Position numbers and translations under genes: made by a program
Assembly: GCA_030592105.1 (NCBI GenBank)
Contig: JAUVKE010000023.1
Location: 1 to 15,556 of the forward strand
Length of the DNA: 15,556 bases
From: Desulfobacteraceae bacterium
GTDB lineage: Bacteria > Desulfobacterota > Desulfobacteria > Desulfobacterales > BuS5
Direction: 5' to 3'
In this document: one piece after another, positions 1 to 8,583 of the stretch
Numbering within the stretch: the first letter of the stretch is position 1
Layout: each line of letters opens with the position of its first letter
The notes under the pieces: model-generated
Database searches by the model: none
The model's input: the letters and a program-made list of their open reading frames with translations, nothing else
What the model was told of the DNA's origin: nothing

Positions 1-34
1 AAAATTGTGAAGGATTTTGGTTCATATACAAGGC

Positions 35-75
35 GCATTAAAGGTTGAATACTTGATGTATTCGGCCTTTGATGT
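35..75. repeat. Imperfect palindrome downstream of nrdJ
   Basis: Bases 35-52 pair with 58-75 around a 5-base loop (53-57). The core GAATAC/GTATTC and the AAAGG/CCTTT segment are exact. The joining positions pair only as G-U in a plus-strand transcript (G35-T75, T39-G71, T45-G65, T46-G64), giving an 18-pair stem with four wobbles. It lies about 60 bases past the nrdJ stop, but the minus-strand copy would have A-C mismatches, so it is a poor terminator for nrdJ. No T-run follows. It resembles a dispersed palindromic intergenic repeat; that identity is inference. Confidence 0.6.
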
Positions 76-134
76 AACGCAGTAGATGGACCAAAAGACA
101 AACAATTTCGTTCAAGTAATTTCATTTTCGATCC

Positions 135-2006
135 TTAATTGCATTGTGACCATCCGCATGCATGACAAATTATGCATCCTTCCTCATGGACTAATGATCC
201 GCAGCATTCAGGGCAAATGGCGCAGCCGGTATTTATCTGTTCTTTAAGGCCACGGGGAATTTTTTGCTGTGGTATATTTACTCTGTTGTTATATACGGGT
301 TTTCCGTTAATTTCTAAAACCTGTTTTTCGCGGCTTCCATAGCGGTAAACGGTGATCCCTTTGCATTTTTTTTCAAATGCATAAATGTATGCTTTTTCAA
401 TATCGTTTTTTGAGGCGGCTAAAGGAAAGTTGATGGTCTTTGAAACAGCATTGTCCGTGAATTTTTGAAATGCTGCCTGTATATTGATGTGTCCCCTGGC
501 TGATATGTCATGGGATGTTACAAAAAGTTTTTTTAGATTATCAGGGATATGGTCAGATGACTTCAAGGAGCCTGTTTTTGAAATTTCTTCTATTATTTTA
601 TTAGTATAAACCCCTTTCTTTTTGGCTTCTCCGGCAAACAGGGTATGGATTTCATAAAGGGTTTCATTATCAAGAACATGTCTTTTAAATGCAATAGCAA
701 ATAAAGGTTCTATTCCGCTGGATGTGTCAGCTATTATACTTATGGTCCCTGTGGGTGCAATCGTGGTTGTTGTGGCGTTGCGCATAAATGGAGTTTGAGG
801 GTTATCATATATGCTTTTAGTGTATGCTGGAAAATTCCCTCTTTTTTTTGCAAGTCGGGCAGATGCATTTTTTGATTCTTTTGAAATAACTGACATTACC
901 GACTCTGCCTGTGCCACTGCTTCCGGGGAATCATAGGGAATTTCAAGTTTTATCAGCATATCTGCAAATCCCATTACTCCCAGGCCTATTTTTCTGGTCG
1001 CTTTGCTCTTTTTTTCAATGGATAAAATCGGGTATTTATTAATTTCAATGACATTGTCTAAAAAATGTACTGCGTTATGAACCGTTTTTTTGAGCCTGTT
1101 TACGTCGATTGAATTTTTTATTACCATTTCTGAAAGATTGATGGACCCTAATGTGCATGATTCATAGGGAAGAAGCGGTTGTTCCCCGCAGGGGTTGGTG
1201 GCCTCAATCTCTCCCAGTTGCGGGGTTGGATTATATCTGTTTATTCCATCTATGAATATAATTCCTGGTTCTCCGGTTTGCCACGCTGAATCTATTATTT
1301 CCTGAAAAATTTTTTTTGCGGGAATTGTTTTGGTTTTTTTACCTGTCCTGGGGTTGATAAGTTTATAATCGGTGTTTTTTTTAAGGGCATTCATGAACTC
1401 ATCGGTTATTCCCACGGACAGATTGAAATTGTTCAATTTCAATCTGTCATTTTTGGATTTAATAAAAGTCTCTATATCAGGGTGATCAACACGGAGAACT
1501 GCCATGTTTGCCCCTCTGCGTGTGCCGCCCTGTTTGACTGTTTCTGTTGAAATGTCATACACATTCATGAATGAAACAGGGCCGCTTGAAACACCTGCAG
1601 TGGACATAACAGTATCATTTGCAGGACGTATGCGGGAAAATGAAAATCCTGTTCCGCCACCGCTTTTGTGTATTATTGCTGTATGCTTCAAAGTCTCAAA
1701 AATACTCTCCATTGAATCTTCAATGGGCAAAACAAAGCATGCTGCAAGCTGGCCCAGGTCCCGACCGGCATTCATAAGAGTTGGAGAATTAGGCAAAAAC
1801 CAGAAATTTGTCATCATTTTCAAAAAATTTTGTTCAGTTTCATCAGTTTCGACTCCTGGATCGAATATTTTATCAGCTTGGGCTATGTTTTTTGCTACTC
1901 TTTTAAAAAGGTCTCCAGGGGTTTCCATGACTTTACCTGAGCTGTCTTTTTTGAGATATCTTTTTTCAAGAACAGCTTTTGCATTTTGTGAAATTGATTT
2001 TTTCAT
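135..2006 (-). CDS. nrdJ: Adenosylcobalamin-dependent (class II) ribonucleoside-diphosphate reductase
   Basis: Reduces ribonucleotides to deoxyribonucleotides using a B12-generated thiyl radical, independent of oxygen. At 623 residues it carries the expected class II residues: C90 in LAACFVLP and C284 in YESCTLGS as the redox pair, and the loop NPCGE (271-275) with N271, C273 as the radical cysteine and E275. The C273-to-C284 spacing of 11 matches the Thermotoga-type enzyme. The phosphate loop APTGTIS is near 417-423. The C-terminus (595-622) holds a cysteine cluster (C595, C598, C601, C602, C611, C614, C617, C622) typical of the zinc-binding or thiol-relay tail of NrdJ. The start is five bases after the coaD stop, with a weak GGGAT upstream, so translation is probably coupled. 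It is the last gene of the rsmD-coaD-nrdJ run. No nrdR-type box or cobalamin riboswitch is visible before it, consistent with transcription from upstream. Confidence 0.96.
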   Translation of the reverse strand: MKKSISQNAKAVLEKRYLKKDSSGKVMETPGDLFKRVAKNIAQADKIFDPGVETDETEQNFLKMMTNFWFLPNSPTLMNAGRDLGQLAACFVLPIEDSMESIFETLKHTAIIHKSGGGTGFSFSRIRPANDTVMSTAGVSSGPVSFMNVYDISTETVKQGGTRRGANMAVLRVDHPDIETFIKSKNDRLKLNNFNLSVGITDEFMNALKKNTDYKLINPRTGKKTKTIPAKKIFQEIIDSAWQTGEPGIIFIDGINRYNPTPQLGEIEATNPCGEQPLLPYESCTLGSINLSEMVIKNSIDVNRLKKTVHNAVHFLDNVIEINKYPILSIEKKSKATRKIGLGVMGFADMLIKLEIPYDSPEAVAQAESVMSVISKESKNASARLAKKRGNFPAYTKSIYDNPQTPFMRNATTTTIAPTGTISIIADTSSGIEPLFAIAFKRHVLDNETLYEIHTLFAGEAKKKGVYTNKIIEEISKTGSLKSSDHIPDNLKKLFVTSHDISARGHINIQAAFQKFTDNAVSKTINFPLAASKNDIEKAYIYAFEKKCKGITVYRYGSREKQVLEINGKPVYNNRVNIPQQKIPRGLKEQINTGCAICPECCGSLVHEEGCIICHACGWSQCN

Positions 2007-2011
2007 TAAAT

Positions 2012-2500
2012 CTATCCCATGGCTCGAAATTTTTCCTTTAATTTTTCCTCAACAACAGCAGGAACCATGTTATTGATATCTCCTCCAAAACGGGCAGCCT
2101 CTTTTATTATGGATGAACTTGTAAATATCCACTTTAAACCTGACATCAGAAAAACCGTTTGAATGTTTCTGTTGAGTTTCCTGTTCATCAGTGCCATCTG
2201 AAATTCATAATCAAAATCTGAAAGTACTCTCATTCCCCGGAGTACGGCACTGGCATTTTTCTCCTCTGCATAATCCACCAAAAGGCCGCCAAAGGAATCC
2301 AGCTCAATATTAGGCATATCCCTTAAGCTGATTCTAAGCATATCTATTCGCTCTTTTACTGAAAAAAGATGATCTTTTTGTGAGTTCATCAAAATGGCTA
2401 CAATAACCTTGTCAAAGAGTCTGCACCCTCGCTTAATAATATCTATATGTCCGTTTGTAACCGGATCAAATGATCCGGGGTAGATCGCTATTTTTTTCAT
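2012..2500 (-). CDS. coaD: Pantetheine-phosphate adenylyltransferase
   Basis: Transfers AMP from ATP to 4'-phosphopantetheine, the penultimate step of coenzyme A synthesis, in the cytoplasm. The 162-residue length is the normal size. Visible motifs are the nucleotidyltransferase signature YPGSFDPVTNGH (7-18) with the TNGH active-site segment at 15-18, the substrate loop AVLRGMR (85-91), and TSSSIIKE (127-134) corresponding to the family ISSS-x-x-KE motif. The start has a good AAGGA Shine-Dalgarno. It follows rsmD by 47 bases and precedes nrdJ by five. The rsmD-coaD pairing is widely conserved in bacteria, which supports both calls. Confidence 0.97.
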   Translation of the reverse strand: MKKIAIYPGSFDPVTNGHIDIIKRGCRLFDKVIVAILMNSQKDHLFSVKERIDMLRISLRDMPNIELDSFGGLLVDYAEEKNASAVLRGMRVLSDFDYEFQMALMNRKLNRNIQTVFLMSGLKWIFTSSSIIKEAARFGGDINNMVPAVVEEKLKEKFRAMG

Positions 2501-2547
2501 AAATCAGTCCTTAAATAATTAATTGTGGCCAGGACAAAATCAGGCCC

Positions 2548-3135
2548 TTAATCTTTGATAATAAAAGATACCATGGTGCTTCCGTATTTTCTTTGGTCGA
2601 AAAGTTTTAATCCTTTAATTCCCTGGGGAACAGGTTCCATGGGTGAGTGCTCTATGACAATGAAACCTTCTTTTTTTAACAGGGAATTTTTACACAGATT
2701 CTGTAATGCCGGTTTTATAAGTTCCATGTTGTATGGAGGGTCCATGAAGATAAGATCAAAGGAATCTTTCAAGGATTTTATAAAACCCAGGCCAGAAAGA
2801 ACATTCCGTTTGATAATTGCGGATTTTCTCTCAAGGCTGCAACGTTTGATATTTTTATCTATTACCATGGCGGCACCCCTGTCTTTTTCCATGAATATGG
2901 CATATTTGCCGCCTCTGCTGAGGGCTTCAATCCCCATTGCCCCTGTTCCTGCAAAAAGATCCAGGATATCAGCATCTTGTATATGAAGCCTGAGAATATT
3001 AAATATGGCTTCCCGCAAACGGTCTGAGGTCGGTCGTGTGGTGTTGCTGTCGGGGGATAATAACTTTTTCCCTTTTAAAGTTCCGCTTATTATTCTTATT
3101 GTCATTATTAAAAAATCACGATTATTTAGTCCCAT
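2548..3135 (-). CDS. rsmD: 16S rRNA (guanine(966)-N(2))-methyltransferase RsmD
   Basis: Methylates N2 of G966 in 16S rRNA using S-adenosylmethionine. The N-terminal IRIISGTLKGKKL and TRPTSDRLREAIFNIL are family hallmarks. The SAM-binding motif is DLFAGTGAMGIEALSRG (59-75) and the catalytic DPPY motif of N-methyltransferases is at 132-135 (MDPPYN). The long reading begins at M1 (base 3135). An ATG at codon 11 (base 3105) gives MTIRIISG, which fits the usual family N-terminus better. Neither start has a convincing Shine-Dalgarno, so the true start may be 3105. The gene begins 19 bases after the response-regulator stop, indicating co-transcription with the two-component genes. Confidence 0.95.
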   Translation of the reverse strand: MGLNNRDFLIMTIRIISGTLKGKKLLSPDSNTTRPTSDRLREAIFNILRLHIQDADILDLFAGTGAMGIEALSRGGKYAIFMEKDRGAAMVIDKNIKRCSLERKSAIIKRNVLSGLGFIKSLKDSFDLIFMDPPYNMELIKPALQNLCKNSLLKKEGFIVIEHSPMEPVPQGIKGLKLFDQRKYGSTMVSFIIKD

Positions 3136-3154
3136 CCAAATTTTTGAGTGAGCA

Positions 3155-4312
3155 CTATTTGAATTTATTTATGCTGGAAAGATTTATAACATCACCGTCA
3201 ACCATTATAACCAGACGTTCAATAAGATTTTTCAGTTCCCTTACATTTCCGGGCCATGAATAGTTAATCAGTTCTTTTAGTCCGTTTTCAGTAATAGTCT
3301 TTTTACCACATCGATTCTGTTTGGCGCTCATATCAAGAAAGTATTCAGTGAGTACAGGTATATCTTCCTGACGATCTCTTAAAGGAGGGACTTTTATCGG
3401 GATGACATTTAATCTGTAATAGAGATCCTCCCTGAAATTTTTATTTTCTATCTCTTTTTCAAGATTTTTATTGGTTGCTGCTATAACCCTTAAGTCAATC
3501 TCTATGGTTCTGCTTCCGCCCAGGCGCTGGAGCTTTTGCTCCTGGAGGACTCTTATTATTTTTGACTGGGTCTTTAAACTCATATCCCCTATTTCATCAA
3601 AGAAAATAGTCCCTCCGCTTGCCATTTCCAGTTTTCCTCTTTTTTTTGTGGTAGCACCGGAAAAGGCACCTTTTTCATGTCCAAAAAGTTCGCTGTCAAT
3701 AAACTCCTCTGGAATTGCAGCACAGCTTATGTCGATTAAGGGTTGAGAAGCGCGGGGGCTTAAAAGGTGTATTGTGCGGGCCACAAGCTCTTTTCCTGTT
3801 CCATTTTCTCCTTTGATAAGTATCCATGCGTTTGTTGGAGCAGTAATATGTATCTGTTTCTTTAAATCTAAAATCTGTGGGATTGCCCCTGTTAGTGAGT
3901 GCTTTTCCAATGTTTTTTTTCTAAGATACTTATTTTCCTCTTCAATGCGTCTGAATTTAAGCGCATTATTTATTGTTACAATAACCTTGTCTATGGAAAG
4001 AGGCTTTTCAATAAAATCGTATGCACCGAGTTTTGTAGCATTTACAGCTGTTTCTATTGTACCGTGGCCTGTAATTATAACGACCTGGATAAAGTCATTA
4101 TTCTTTTTAATCTCTTTTAGCGTTTCGATTCCATCTATACCCGGCATCCAGATGTCCAGCAGGACAAGATCCGGAGACTCGACGTCTATGATCTTCAAAG
4201 CTTCATAACCATTTGAAGCCGTTAAAACCTCAAACCCTTCATCAGAAAGAAGACCTCCCAATGACCGAAGAATTGTCGGTTCGTCATCTACTATTAATAT
4301 TGAAGGAAACAT
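3155..4312 (-). CDS. NtrX-like sigma-54-type response regulator lacking a DNA-binding domain
   Basis: The order is receiver plus AAA+ sigma-54 activator, 385 residues. The receiver (about 4-117) has the acidic pair D9/D10, phospho-acceptor D53 (LLDIWMPG), T81 and K103. The AAA+ domain (about 140-370) has Walker A GENGTGKE (168-175), the sigma-54 contact loop as GAFSGA (215-220; usual form GAFTGA), Walker B IFFDEIG (236-242), the ATN sensor (279-281), REDLYYRL (294-301) and WPGNVREL (353-360). It stops about 15 residues after that region, where NtrC/NtrX proteins (about 450-470 residues) continue into a Fis-type helix-turn-helix. That domain is absent and there is no room for it before rsmD. 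It starts 18 bases after the upstream kinase stop, with AAGGA upstream. It probably receives phosphate from that kinase. How it would find promoters is unknown; it could act from solution, as described for FlgR of Helicobacter, or through protein contacts. Confidence 0.93.
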   Translation of the reverse strand: MFPSILIVDDEPTILRSLGGLLSDEGFEVLTASNGYEALKIIDVESPDLVLLDIWMPGIDGIETLKEIKKNNDFIQVVIITGHGTIETAVNATKLGAYDFIEKPLSIDKVIVTINNALKFRRIEEENKYLRKKTLEKHSLTGAIPQILDLKKQIHITAPTNAWILIKGENGTGKELVARTIHLLSPRASQPLIDISCAAIPEEFIDSELFGHEKGAFSGATTKKRGKLEMASGGTIFFDEIGDMSLKTQSKIIRVLQEQKLQRLGGSRTIEIDLRVIAATNKNLEKEIENKNFREDLYYRLNVIPIKVPPLRDRQEDIPVLTEYFLDMSAKQNRCGKKTITENGLKELINYSWPGNVRELKNLIERLVIMVDGDVINLSSINKFK

Positions 4313-4330
4313 GAATGATAAATCCTTATT

Positions 4331-6577
4331 TTAATAAGTCTGTATTGGAAGTTCAATAACAAATTTTGTTCCGGCAGGATGATTGTTCAACACACGTATC
4401 ATTCCATTGTGGTCTGTAATAATAGTGTTCACGATGGTAAGACCCAGGCCCATCCCACTTTTTTTTGTTGAAAAATTCGGTTCAAAGAGTCGTGTTTTAT
4501 TTTCGTCCGAAATTCCCGGGCCGTTATCGGTAACTTCTATTCTCGCAAGCTTTAAAATGGGATCATGGGATAGTGTAATCTTGATTTCCCCATCATTTTT
4601 TACCGCGGCAACTGCATTGTCAAGGAGATTAATCATGGCCTGTTTTATCTGCTGTTTATCAATGTTAAGTTCAGGTATATCATCGACTATGGTGAGACTA
4701 AGATCGATTTTTATATAGCTCTCTTCATAGAGAGCTACTGCGTCTTTAATTACCGGTGTAATGTCGCAGCGTTTAAGATCGGCCGTGGGAAATTTGGCAA
4801 ATGCTGAAAATTCATTTACAAGATTACGAATAAGTTCCACATGGTCGATGATCAATTTTGTGCATTCATCAAATACCTGTTCGTTTATCTGCTTAGAATA
4901 TTTTCGTTTAAGTCGCTCGGCAGATAAAGCGATGGGTGTTAGAGGGTTTTTTACTTCATGGGCAAGTCTTCGTGCTACTTCGCGCCCTGCCGCTATACGC
5001 TGAGCTTTTTCCAGGTCTGTTAAATCATCAAAGACCATTACTGCACCCATGTGCCGGGTGGAATCATCTTTAAATCTGTTTATATGTACAATGAAGCTTT
5101 TGGGTATTCCATCTATTGTGAATTTTAAGGGGAGGACAATATTGTCATTGGCCGGATCTGCAAGTTTTTCTATTATATTTTTGGAAAATTCCGGGCTCTG
5201 TTCGTTTAAAAGAATTTTGTAATTTTTATTAATGATTTCTTTTCCGCTTATTCTTAACATTTTTTCGGCAGATTTATTAATCGTGGAAATTAATCCGCTT
5301 GGACCAATGGATATGACACCTGCTGAAATATTTTTTAAAACAACTTCCATGTATTGCTGTCTTTTTTCTGTTTCAAGATTTTGTTCACCAAGCCTTTTTG
5401 CGGAGTGTTTTAATTCTTCTCCGCTTGTTCTAAGATATCTTGTCATTTTGTTAAAGGAATCGACCAGGCTTCCTATTTCGTCATCAGCCTTAAGGGCTAT
5501 GGAAAAGCTCAAGTCTCCGGCCGCGACCTTTTTTGTCCCTTCCACAATTTGCATTATGGGATTGGTAATCGATTTCGCAAGGTAAATGCCAAACCAGACA
5601 GCGCAAAATATTACAAGTAGTGCTACTATGGAAAGTGCAATATAATAGGTACGCCTGAATGGTTTCTTTAAAAGTTTGATCTGACGGTACTGCTCGACTC
5701 CTTTTGATACAGCAGCCATATTTTCCGCAGGATTCGAGGAGAGAAGCACGGTTAAAACAATAAAGCCCCGGGTATTTTTTTGGTTGGCACCGTATGGAAT
5801 CGCTCCAATGGTTCTGATAAGTTCCCCTAAAGCAGGGGTGCTTCCCGTGATGGTTAAAGCCTTTTGGGAGTTGCTGACCCTTTGAAGGTTATCAGCGGAA
5901 ACAGGTTTTAAGTCAGCGTTTTTTAGCTTAAGCCCGGCGGGCTGCATAATTCTTGAAAAATTGGCGTCATAGATCTCGACCCCGTCAAAATTGCAAACCT
6001 TCTGAACCAGATTGATATACCTGGTCAGCTCTGTTTTATTTTTGCGGCCTAAAAGGTCTCTTTTGGTTATCTGGTAGGAGATGCTTTTTAAAAAGAACCG
6101 GTTATTTTCCTCTATTTGCTGGTAAAAATTTCTTCCTATTTGCAATGAGTTTTCCAGCGCTTGTTCAACAGGGACATTGAACCAGAAGTCGATGCTGGTT
6201 GTTATAAAAGTTATGGAAAAGAAAAAGAGAATAATAGTAGGCAACAGCGTTAATGAAACAAATGCTATTACGAGTTTTGTACGAAGTTTGGCTCCTGTTG
6301 CTTTACGCTTTCTGTCATAAAATAATTTTACAAGATTTCTGAAAACAAGAAATATCATCAGGATTAGTAAAAGAAGGTTGATATTAATCAGGATAAACAT
6401 CAATATTGTACCTTCGACAGGGAGGCCGACTCCAAAAGGGACCATCTTGTTTTCAATGAGGGTTAGCCCTGCAACAATGAAAATAATAACAATTATTAAT
6501 ATCCATTCACGTTTTCGCTTTGTGCTGTCTGAATCCGGGTTATGAAAAATTATTTTTTTAAAATTTTTATAAATCAT
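4331..6577 (-). CDS. NtrY-like transmembrane sensor histidine kinase
   Basis: A 748-residue inner-membrane kinase. Hydrophobic segments are near 25-42, 56-80, 102-126 and 310-334, with an extracytoplasmic sensor region between the last two. A HAMP linker (about 333-386) follows, then a PAS domain (about 408-520), the dimerisation/phosphoacceptor helix with H540 in LAHEVKNPLTPI, and an HATPase domain with N654 (INLLDNA), DNGPGIS (684-690), LFEPNFS and GMGLGL (708-713). The sequence HEVKNPLTPIALSAERL closely follows the NtrY type. The multi-helix N-terminus is also NtrY-like. It is immediately upstream of the response regulator in the same operon. The signal it senses cannot be read from the sequence; nitrogen control should not be assumed. 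The ATG used has no clear Shine-Dalgarno, so the start is less certain than the rest. Confidence 0.94.
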   Translation of the reverse strand: MIYKNFKKIIFHNPDSDSTKRKREWILIIVIIFIVAGLTLIENKMVPFGVGLPVEGTILMFILININLLLLILMIFLVFRNLVKLFYDRKRKATGAKLRTKLVIAFVSLTLLPTIILFFFSITFITTSIDFWFNVPVEQALENSLQIGRNFYQQIEENNRFFLKSISYQITKRDLLGRKNKTELTRYINLVQKVCNFDGVEIYDANFSRIMQPAGLKLKNADLKPVSADNLQRVSNSQKALTITGSTPALGELIRTIGAIPYGANQKNTRGFIVLTVLLSSNPAENMAAVSKGVEQYRQIKLLKKPFRRTYYIALSIVALLVIFCAVWFGIYLAKSITNPIMQIVEGTKKVAAGDLSFSIALKADDEIGSLVDSFNKMTRYLRTSGEELKHSAKRLGEQNLETEKRQQYMEVVLKNISAGVISIGPSGLISTINKSAEKMLRISGKEIINKNYKILLNEQSPEFSKNIIEKLADPANDNIVLPLKFTIDGIPKSFIVHINRFKDDSTRHMGAVMVFDDLTDLEKAQRIAAGREVARRLAHEVKNPLTPIALSAERLKRKYSKQINEQVFDECTKLIIDHVELIRNLVNEFSAFAKFPTADLKRCDITPVIKDAVALYEESYIKIDLSLTIVDDIPELNIDKQQIKQAMINLLDNAVAAVKNDGEIKITLSHDPILKLARIEVTDNGPGISDENKTRLFEPNFSTKKSGMGLGLTIVNTIITDHNGMIRVLNNHPAGTKFVIELPIQTY

Positions 6578-6706
6578 AAGCTAATTGAGTTTTTGGAAAA
6601 AATAATAATTTATTTAACGGATATGGTATAAAATTTGTTTTTTATTAAAAGTAATGAGTTTTGAGTAAATTGAGAAAAAGGCATATCATTATAAGCAGTT
6701 TTTTTT

Positions 6707-6753
6707 CGTTCCCAGGCTCTGCCTGGGAATGCATCCCGCAAGGCTCCGCCTTG
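6707..6753. repeat. Palindromic repeat copy A (two tandem hairpins)
   Basis: The first hairpin is TTCCCAGGC/GCCTGGGAA (6709-6717 with 6721-6729, loop TCT). The second is CAAGGC/GCCTTG (6739-6744 with 6748-6753, loop TCC). Bases 6707-6733 match the reverse complement of 6890-6916 (copy B) at 26 of 27 positions. GC content is higher than the flanks, as for a dispersed intergenic repeat. Confidence 0.7.
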
Positions 6754-6822
6754 GCAGTTGGTACAACAAAACAAAAATGAGTTTTTACTAAAATCCAGCC
6801 ATCGATTTTGATTTTTTGTATC

Positions 6823-6849
6823 CGTTGGCAGAGAAAGAGCCTGCCAACG
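6823..6849. repeat. Perfect 9-bp hairpin
   Basis: CGTTGGCAG (6823-6831) is exactly complementary to CTGCCAACG (6841-6849) across a 9-base loop. No T-run follows on either strand, so a terminator role is not supported. It sits between repeat copies A and B and may be part of the same composite repeat. Confidence 0.65.
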
Positions 6850-6867
6850 AAAAAGCTTCAACAACTT

Positions 6868-6917
6868 AAAAGGCAGAGCCTTTCAGATCTGCATTCCCCG
6901 GCAGAGCCTGGGAACGA
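6868..6917. repeat. Palindromic repeat copy B, inverted relative to copy A
   Basis: The reverse complement of this segment begins CGTTCCCAGGCTCTGCC, as does copy A, and continues with the same GGGAATGCA after one substitution. It then diverges before a second hairpin, AAAGGC/GCCTTT (6869-6874 with 6878-6883, loop AGA). Head-to-head copies about 115 bases apart could pair with each other into a larger stem. Confidence 0.65.
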
Positions 6918-7040
6918 GACGAACGGTGACAAAACCTGGAAGCGAAGGAAAATGTCACTTTTTTGTGTTGCACTCCCCCAAGATAAAACAAAGCCCGAAA
7001 AATTTATTCGCAGGGATAAAAACTGCAGTTAGAAAATGGT

Positions 7041-7607
7041 TTAATAGATAAAATTTATTGTGTGCCAATCGGTTTTAAAGACTCGTTTCGAAAGAAAAAA
7101 CAGAATATGGTTAAGATAAAAAGGAAGACTTTGTTTGACGAGCTCGGCCTTTGCTTTTATTTGATATTGATTCCCTTTTTCAAGTTGTCTCAAGGGGACA
7201 ATCTCAAGGCTGCTTATCTGCGACATGAGTTGCTCTCCCTTTATAAAAGATTCTGTGGAATTCGGTCTGTTATTTTCCCATGAACGCTTGATAACATATT
7301 CTTTTTTTATATTATTATATTTTATTATATGTGTTACTTTAATCTCTTTAATTTCTTCATCACTTAGCAGATTACGGATTTTATTAAGTGTTATAACAAA
7401 GGAAAATGTAATCGGCATACCGCTTTTTACAGATTCTTTGATTTTTCCCCTGATCTTTTCTTCGATTTCTAAATTTAAATATAGCAGAAGATGGTCCCGG
7501 GTGTTGTTGATTACCAAATCAGCAATAGCTGCGTTTTGCGCAAGAGCAGTGCTTTGCATCCAGAAGAATAGTATTATAATATTAATACAAATTTTAATTG
7601 ACTTCAT
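7041..7607 (-). CDS. DUF4390 domain-containing exported protein
   Basis: The family has no established function. The chosen start, base 7607, gives a protein of 188 residues beginning MKSIKICIN, with a typical signal peptide: a short basic end, a hydrophobic stretch (IIILFFWMQ) and a probable cleavage after STALA. A longer reading from 7664 would put 19 unlikely residues before it. The mature part has features I associate with DUF4390: DLVINNTRDHLLLYL near the N-terminus, a central THIIKYNNIKKEYVIKRSW, SLEIVPLRQLEKGNQYQIKA, and the C-terminal LPFYLNHILFFLS...DWHTINFIY. The start overlaps the lpxC end by 14 bases, so the two are probably translationally coupled. A GGGAG lies 13 bases upstream. 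The context between lpxC and an NtrY-like kinase suggests an envelope role; that is inference. Confidence 0.85.
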   Translation of the reverse strand: MKSIKICINIIILFFWMQSTALAQNAAIADLVINNTRDHLLLYLNLEIEEKIRGKIKESVKSGMPITFSFVITLNKIRNLLSDEEIKEIKVTHIIKYNNIKKEYVIKRSWENNRPNSTESFIKGEQLMSQISSLEIVPLRQLEKGNQYQIKAKAELVKQSLPFYLNHILFFLSKRVFKTDWHTINFIY

Positions 7608-8469
7608 TAACTGTTCGTGTCTCCCAGGAATCTTTACTATGGAAAAATTTATTAAGAAATGCATGGTTAAAGGCGTGGCCTGACTTGTTTATTATAATAT
7701 GGCCAAGAATAGGTATGCCGAGAAGAGAAAAATCTCCTATGCAATCGAGAATTTTATGGCGGACAAATTCATCCTTATAACGAAGGCCATCTTCGTTAAC
7801 AACCCCTTTTGCAGATATCACCACGACATTATCCAGGGAACAGCCTCCAGCAAGACCATAGTGCTGCATATGCTCATATTCTTCCAGAAAACCGAAAGTT
7901 CTTGCTTTGCTGATTTGTTCCTCAAAGCTTTGGTCGGATATATCTATGGAATATGTTTGGGTTTTTATTAAATGATGATCGTAAACTATTGTATAGGTTA
8001 TTTTATAACCCTGATGGGGGAAAACACAAACAGATTTATCACCGCTGATAAGTTTTATCGGTTTTGTTATTACAAAATAAAATTTGGGGCTGTTTTGTAT
8101 TTTGATTCCTGCTGATTTTATCAAAGATGTAAAAGGTCCTGCACTCCCATCCATTATCGGCACTTCGTATGAGTCTATTTCGATGAGTGCATTATCTATG
8201 GAAAGGCCGGCAAGGCTTGCCATGAGATGTTCTATGGTGGAAACTATGGAACCTTCATTTCCGATTACTGTTGCAAGGCTGGTATCTATGACTCTGTTAA
8301 ATTTTGCCGAGATACTGGGGCTGCATGGGAGATCTGTTCGTGAAAATTTAATTCCATGGTTTGCAGGGGCGGGTTTGATTGTCAGTGTTGCCTTTTTACC
8401 TGAGTGAACGCCGAGGCCTGAACAGCTGGCCGGTTTTAATAATGTTCTTTGTTTAAAATGGATAGACAT
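7594..8469 (-). CDS. lpxC: UDP-3-O-acyl-N-acetylglucosamine deacetylase
   Basis: A zinc enzyme that removes acetyl from UDP-3-O-acyl-GlcNAc, the committed step of lipid A synthesis. Its presence implies a lipopolysaccharide-type outer membrane. The 291 residues compare with about 305 in E. coli. The zinc ligands align with the known set: H81 (STIEHLMASLAGL), H238 and D242 (FVRHKILDCIGD). The catalytic E80 and H265 (SGHAFN) are present, as are D246 and the MDGSA motif (106-110). The start is preceded closely by AGGA. It faces the nitroreductase gene divergently across 114 bases and is followed by the overlapping DUF4390 gene. The C-terminus is a little short but nothing essential is missing. 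Confidence 0.97.
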   Translation of the reverse strand: MSIHFKQRTLLKPASCSGLGVHSGKKATLTIKPAPANHGIKFSRTDLPCSPSISAKFNRVIDTSLATVIGNEGSIVSTIEHLMASLAGLSIDNALIEIDSYEVPIMDGSAGPFTSLIKSAGIKIQNSPKFYFVITKPIKLISGDKSVCVFPHQGYKITYTIVYDHHLIKTQTYSIDISDQSFEEQISKARTFGFLEEYEHMQHYGLAGGCSLDNVVVISAKGVVNEDGLRYKDEFVRHKILDCIGDFSLLGIPILGHIIINKSGHAFNHAFLNKFFHSKDSWETRTVNEVN

Positions 8470-8583
8470 AGTGTCCTGATTAAATATATATTGAATTTTT
8501 TAAGAAAATTTAATAAGCTTTTTTAAGAGAAAAGGGATTCAATTGCAAGAAAAATACTAAAAATAGATAAAAAGGATGAAACC
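8470..8583. promoter_or_regulatory. Divergent intergenic region between lpxC and nitroreductase
   Basis: The genes on both sides start outward from this AT-rich 114-base gap, so it must hold promoters in both directions unless either is read from elsewhere. No consensus -35/-10 pair stands out. The nitroreductase end has a clear AAGGA Shine-Dalgarno at 8572-8576. No operator palindrome was recognised. Confidence 0.4.

Larger units (their letters stand above)
6578..7040. other. Gene-free stretch with repeat copies, between DUF4390 gene and kinase
   Basis: This 463-base gap separates two minus-strand genes. It contains two inverted copies of a palindromic repeat, a 9-base-pair hairpin, and AT-rich DNA next to the kinase start that probably carries its promoter (no strong -35/-10 pair was identified). 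Short open frames here on both strands (for example 6610-6864 and 6808-7032) run through the repeats, show no family resemblance and have compositions typical of translated repeats, so none is called. Confidence 0.6.

Noticed and set aside
1504..2076. Plus-strand 190-codon open frame
   Set aside because: It lies wholly antisense to nrdJ and the coaD end, has no family resemblance and is explained by the strong nrdJ coding on the other strand.
3136..3154. Frameshifted remainder of the response regulator
   Set aside because: The short gap holds no helix-turn-helix-like coding in any frame and rsmD begins immediately after.
6610..6864. Minus-strand 84-codon open frame (and plus 6808-7032)
   Set aside because: Both translate the palindromic repeats (for example the run around PGRAWER) and lack a Shine-Dalgarno and any recognisable domain.
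6926..6965. Terminator: GTGACA/TGTCAC followed by a T-run
   Set aside because: The stem is only six pairs with a loop over 20 bases, and no plus-strand gene ends there.
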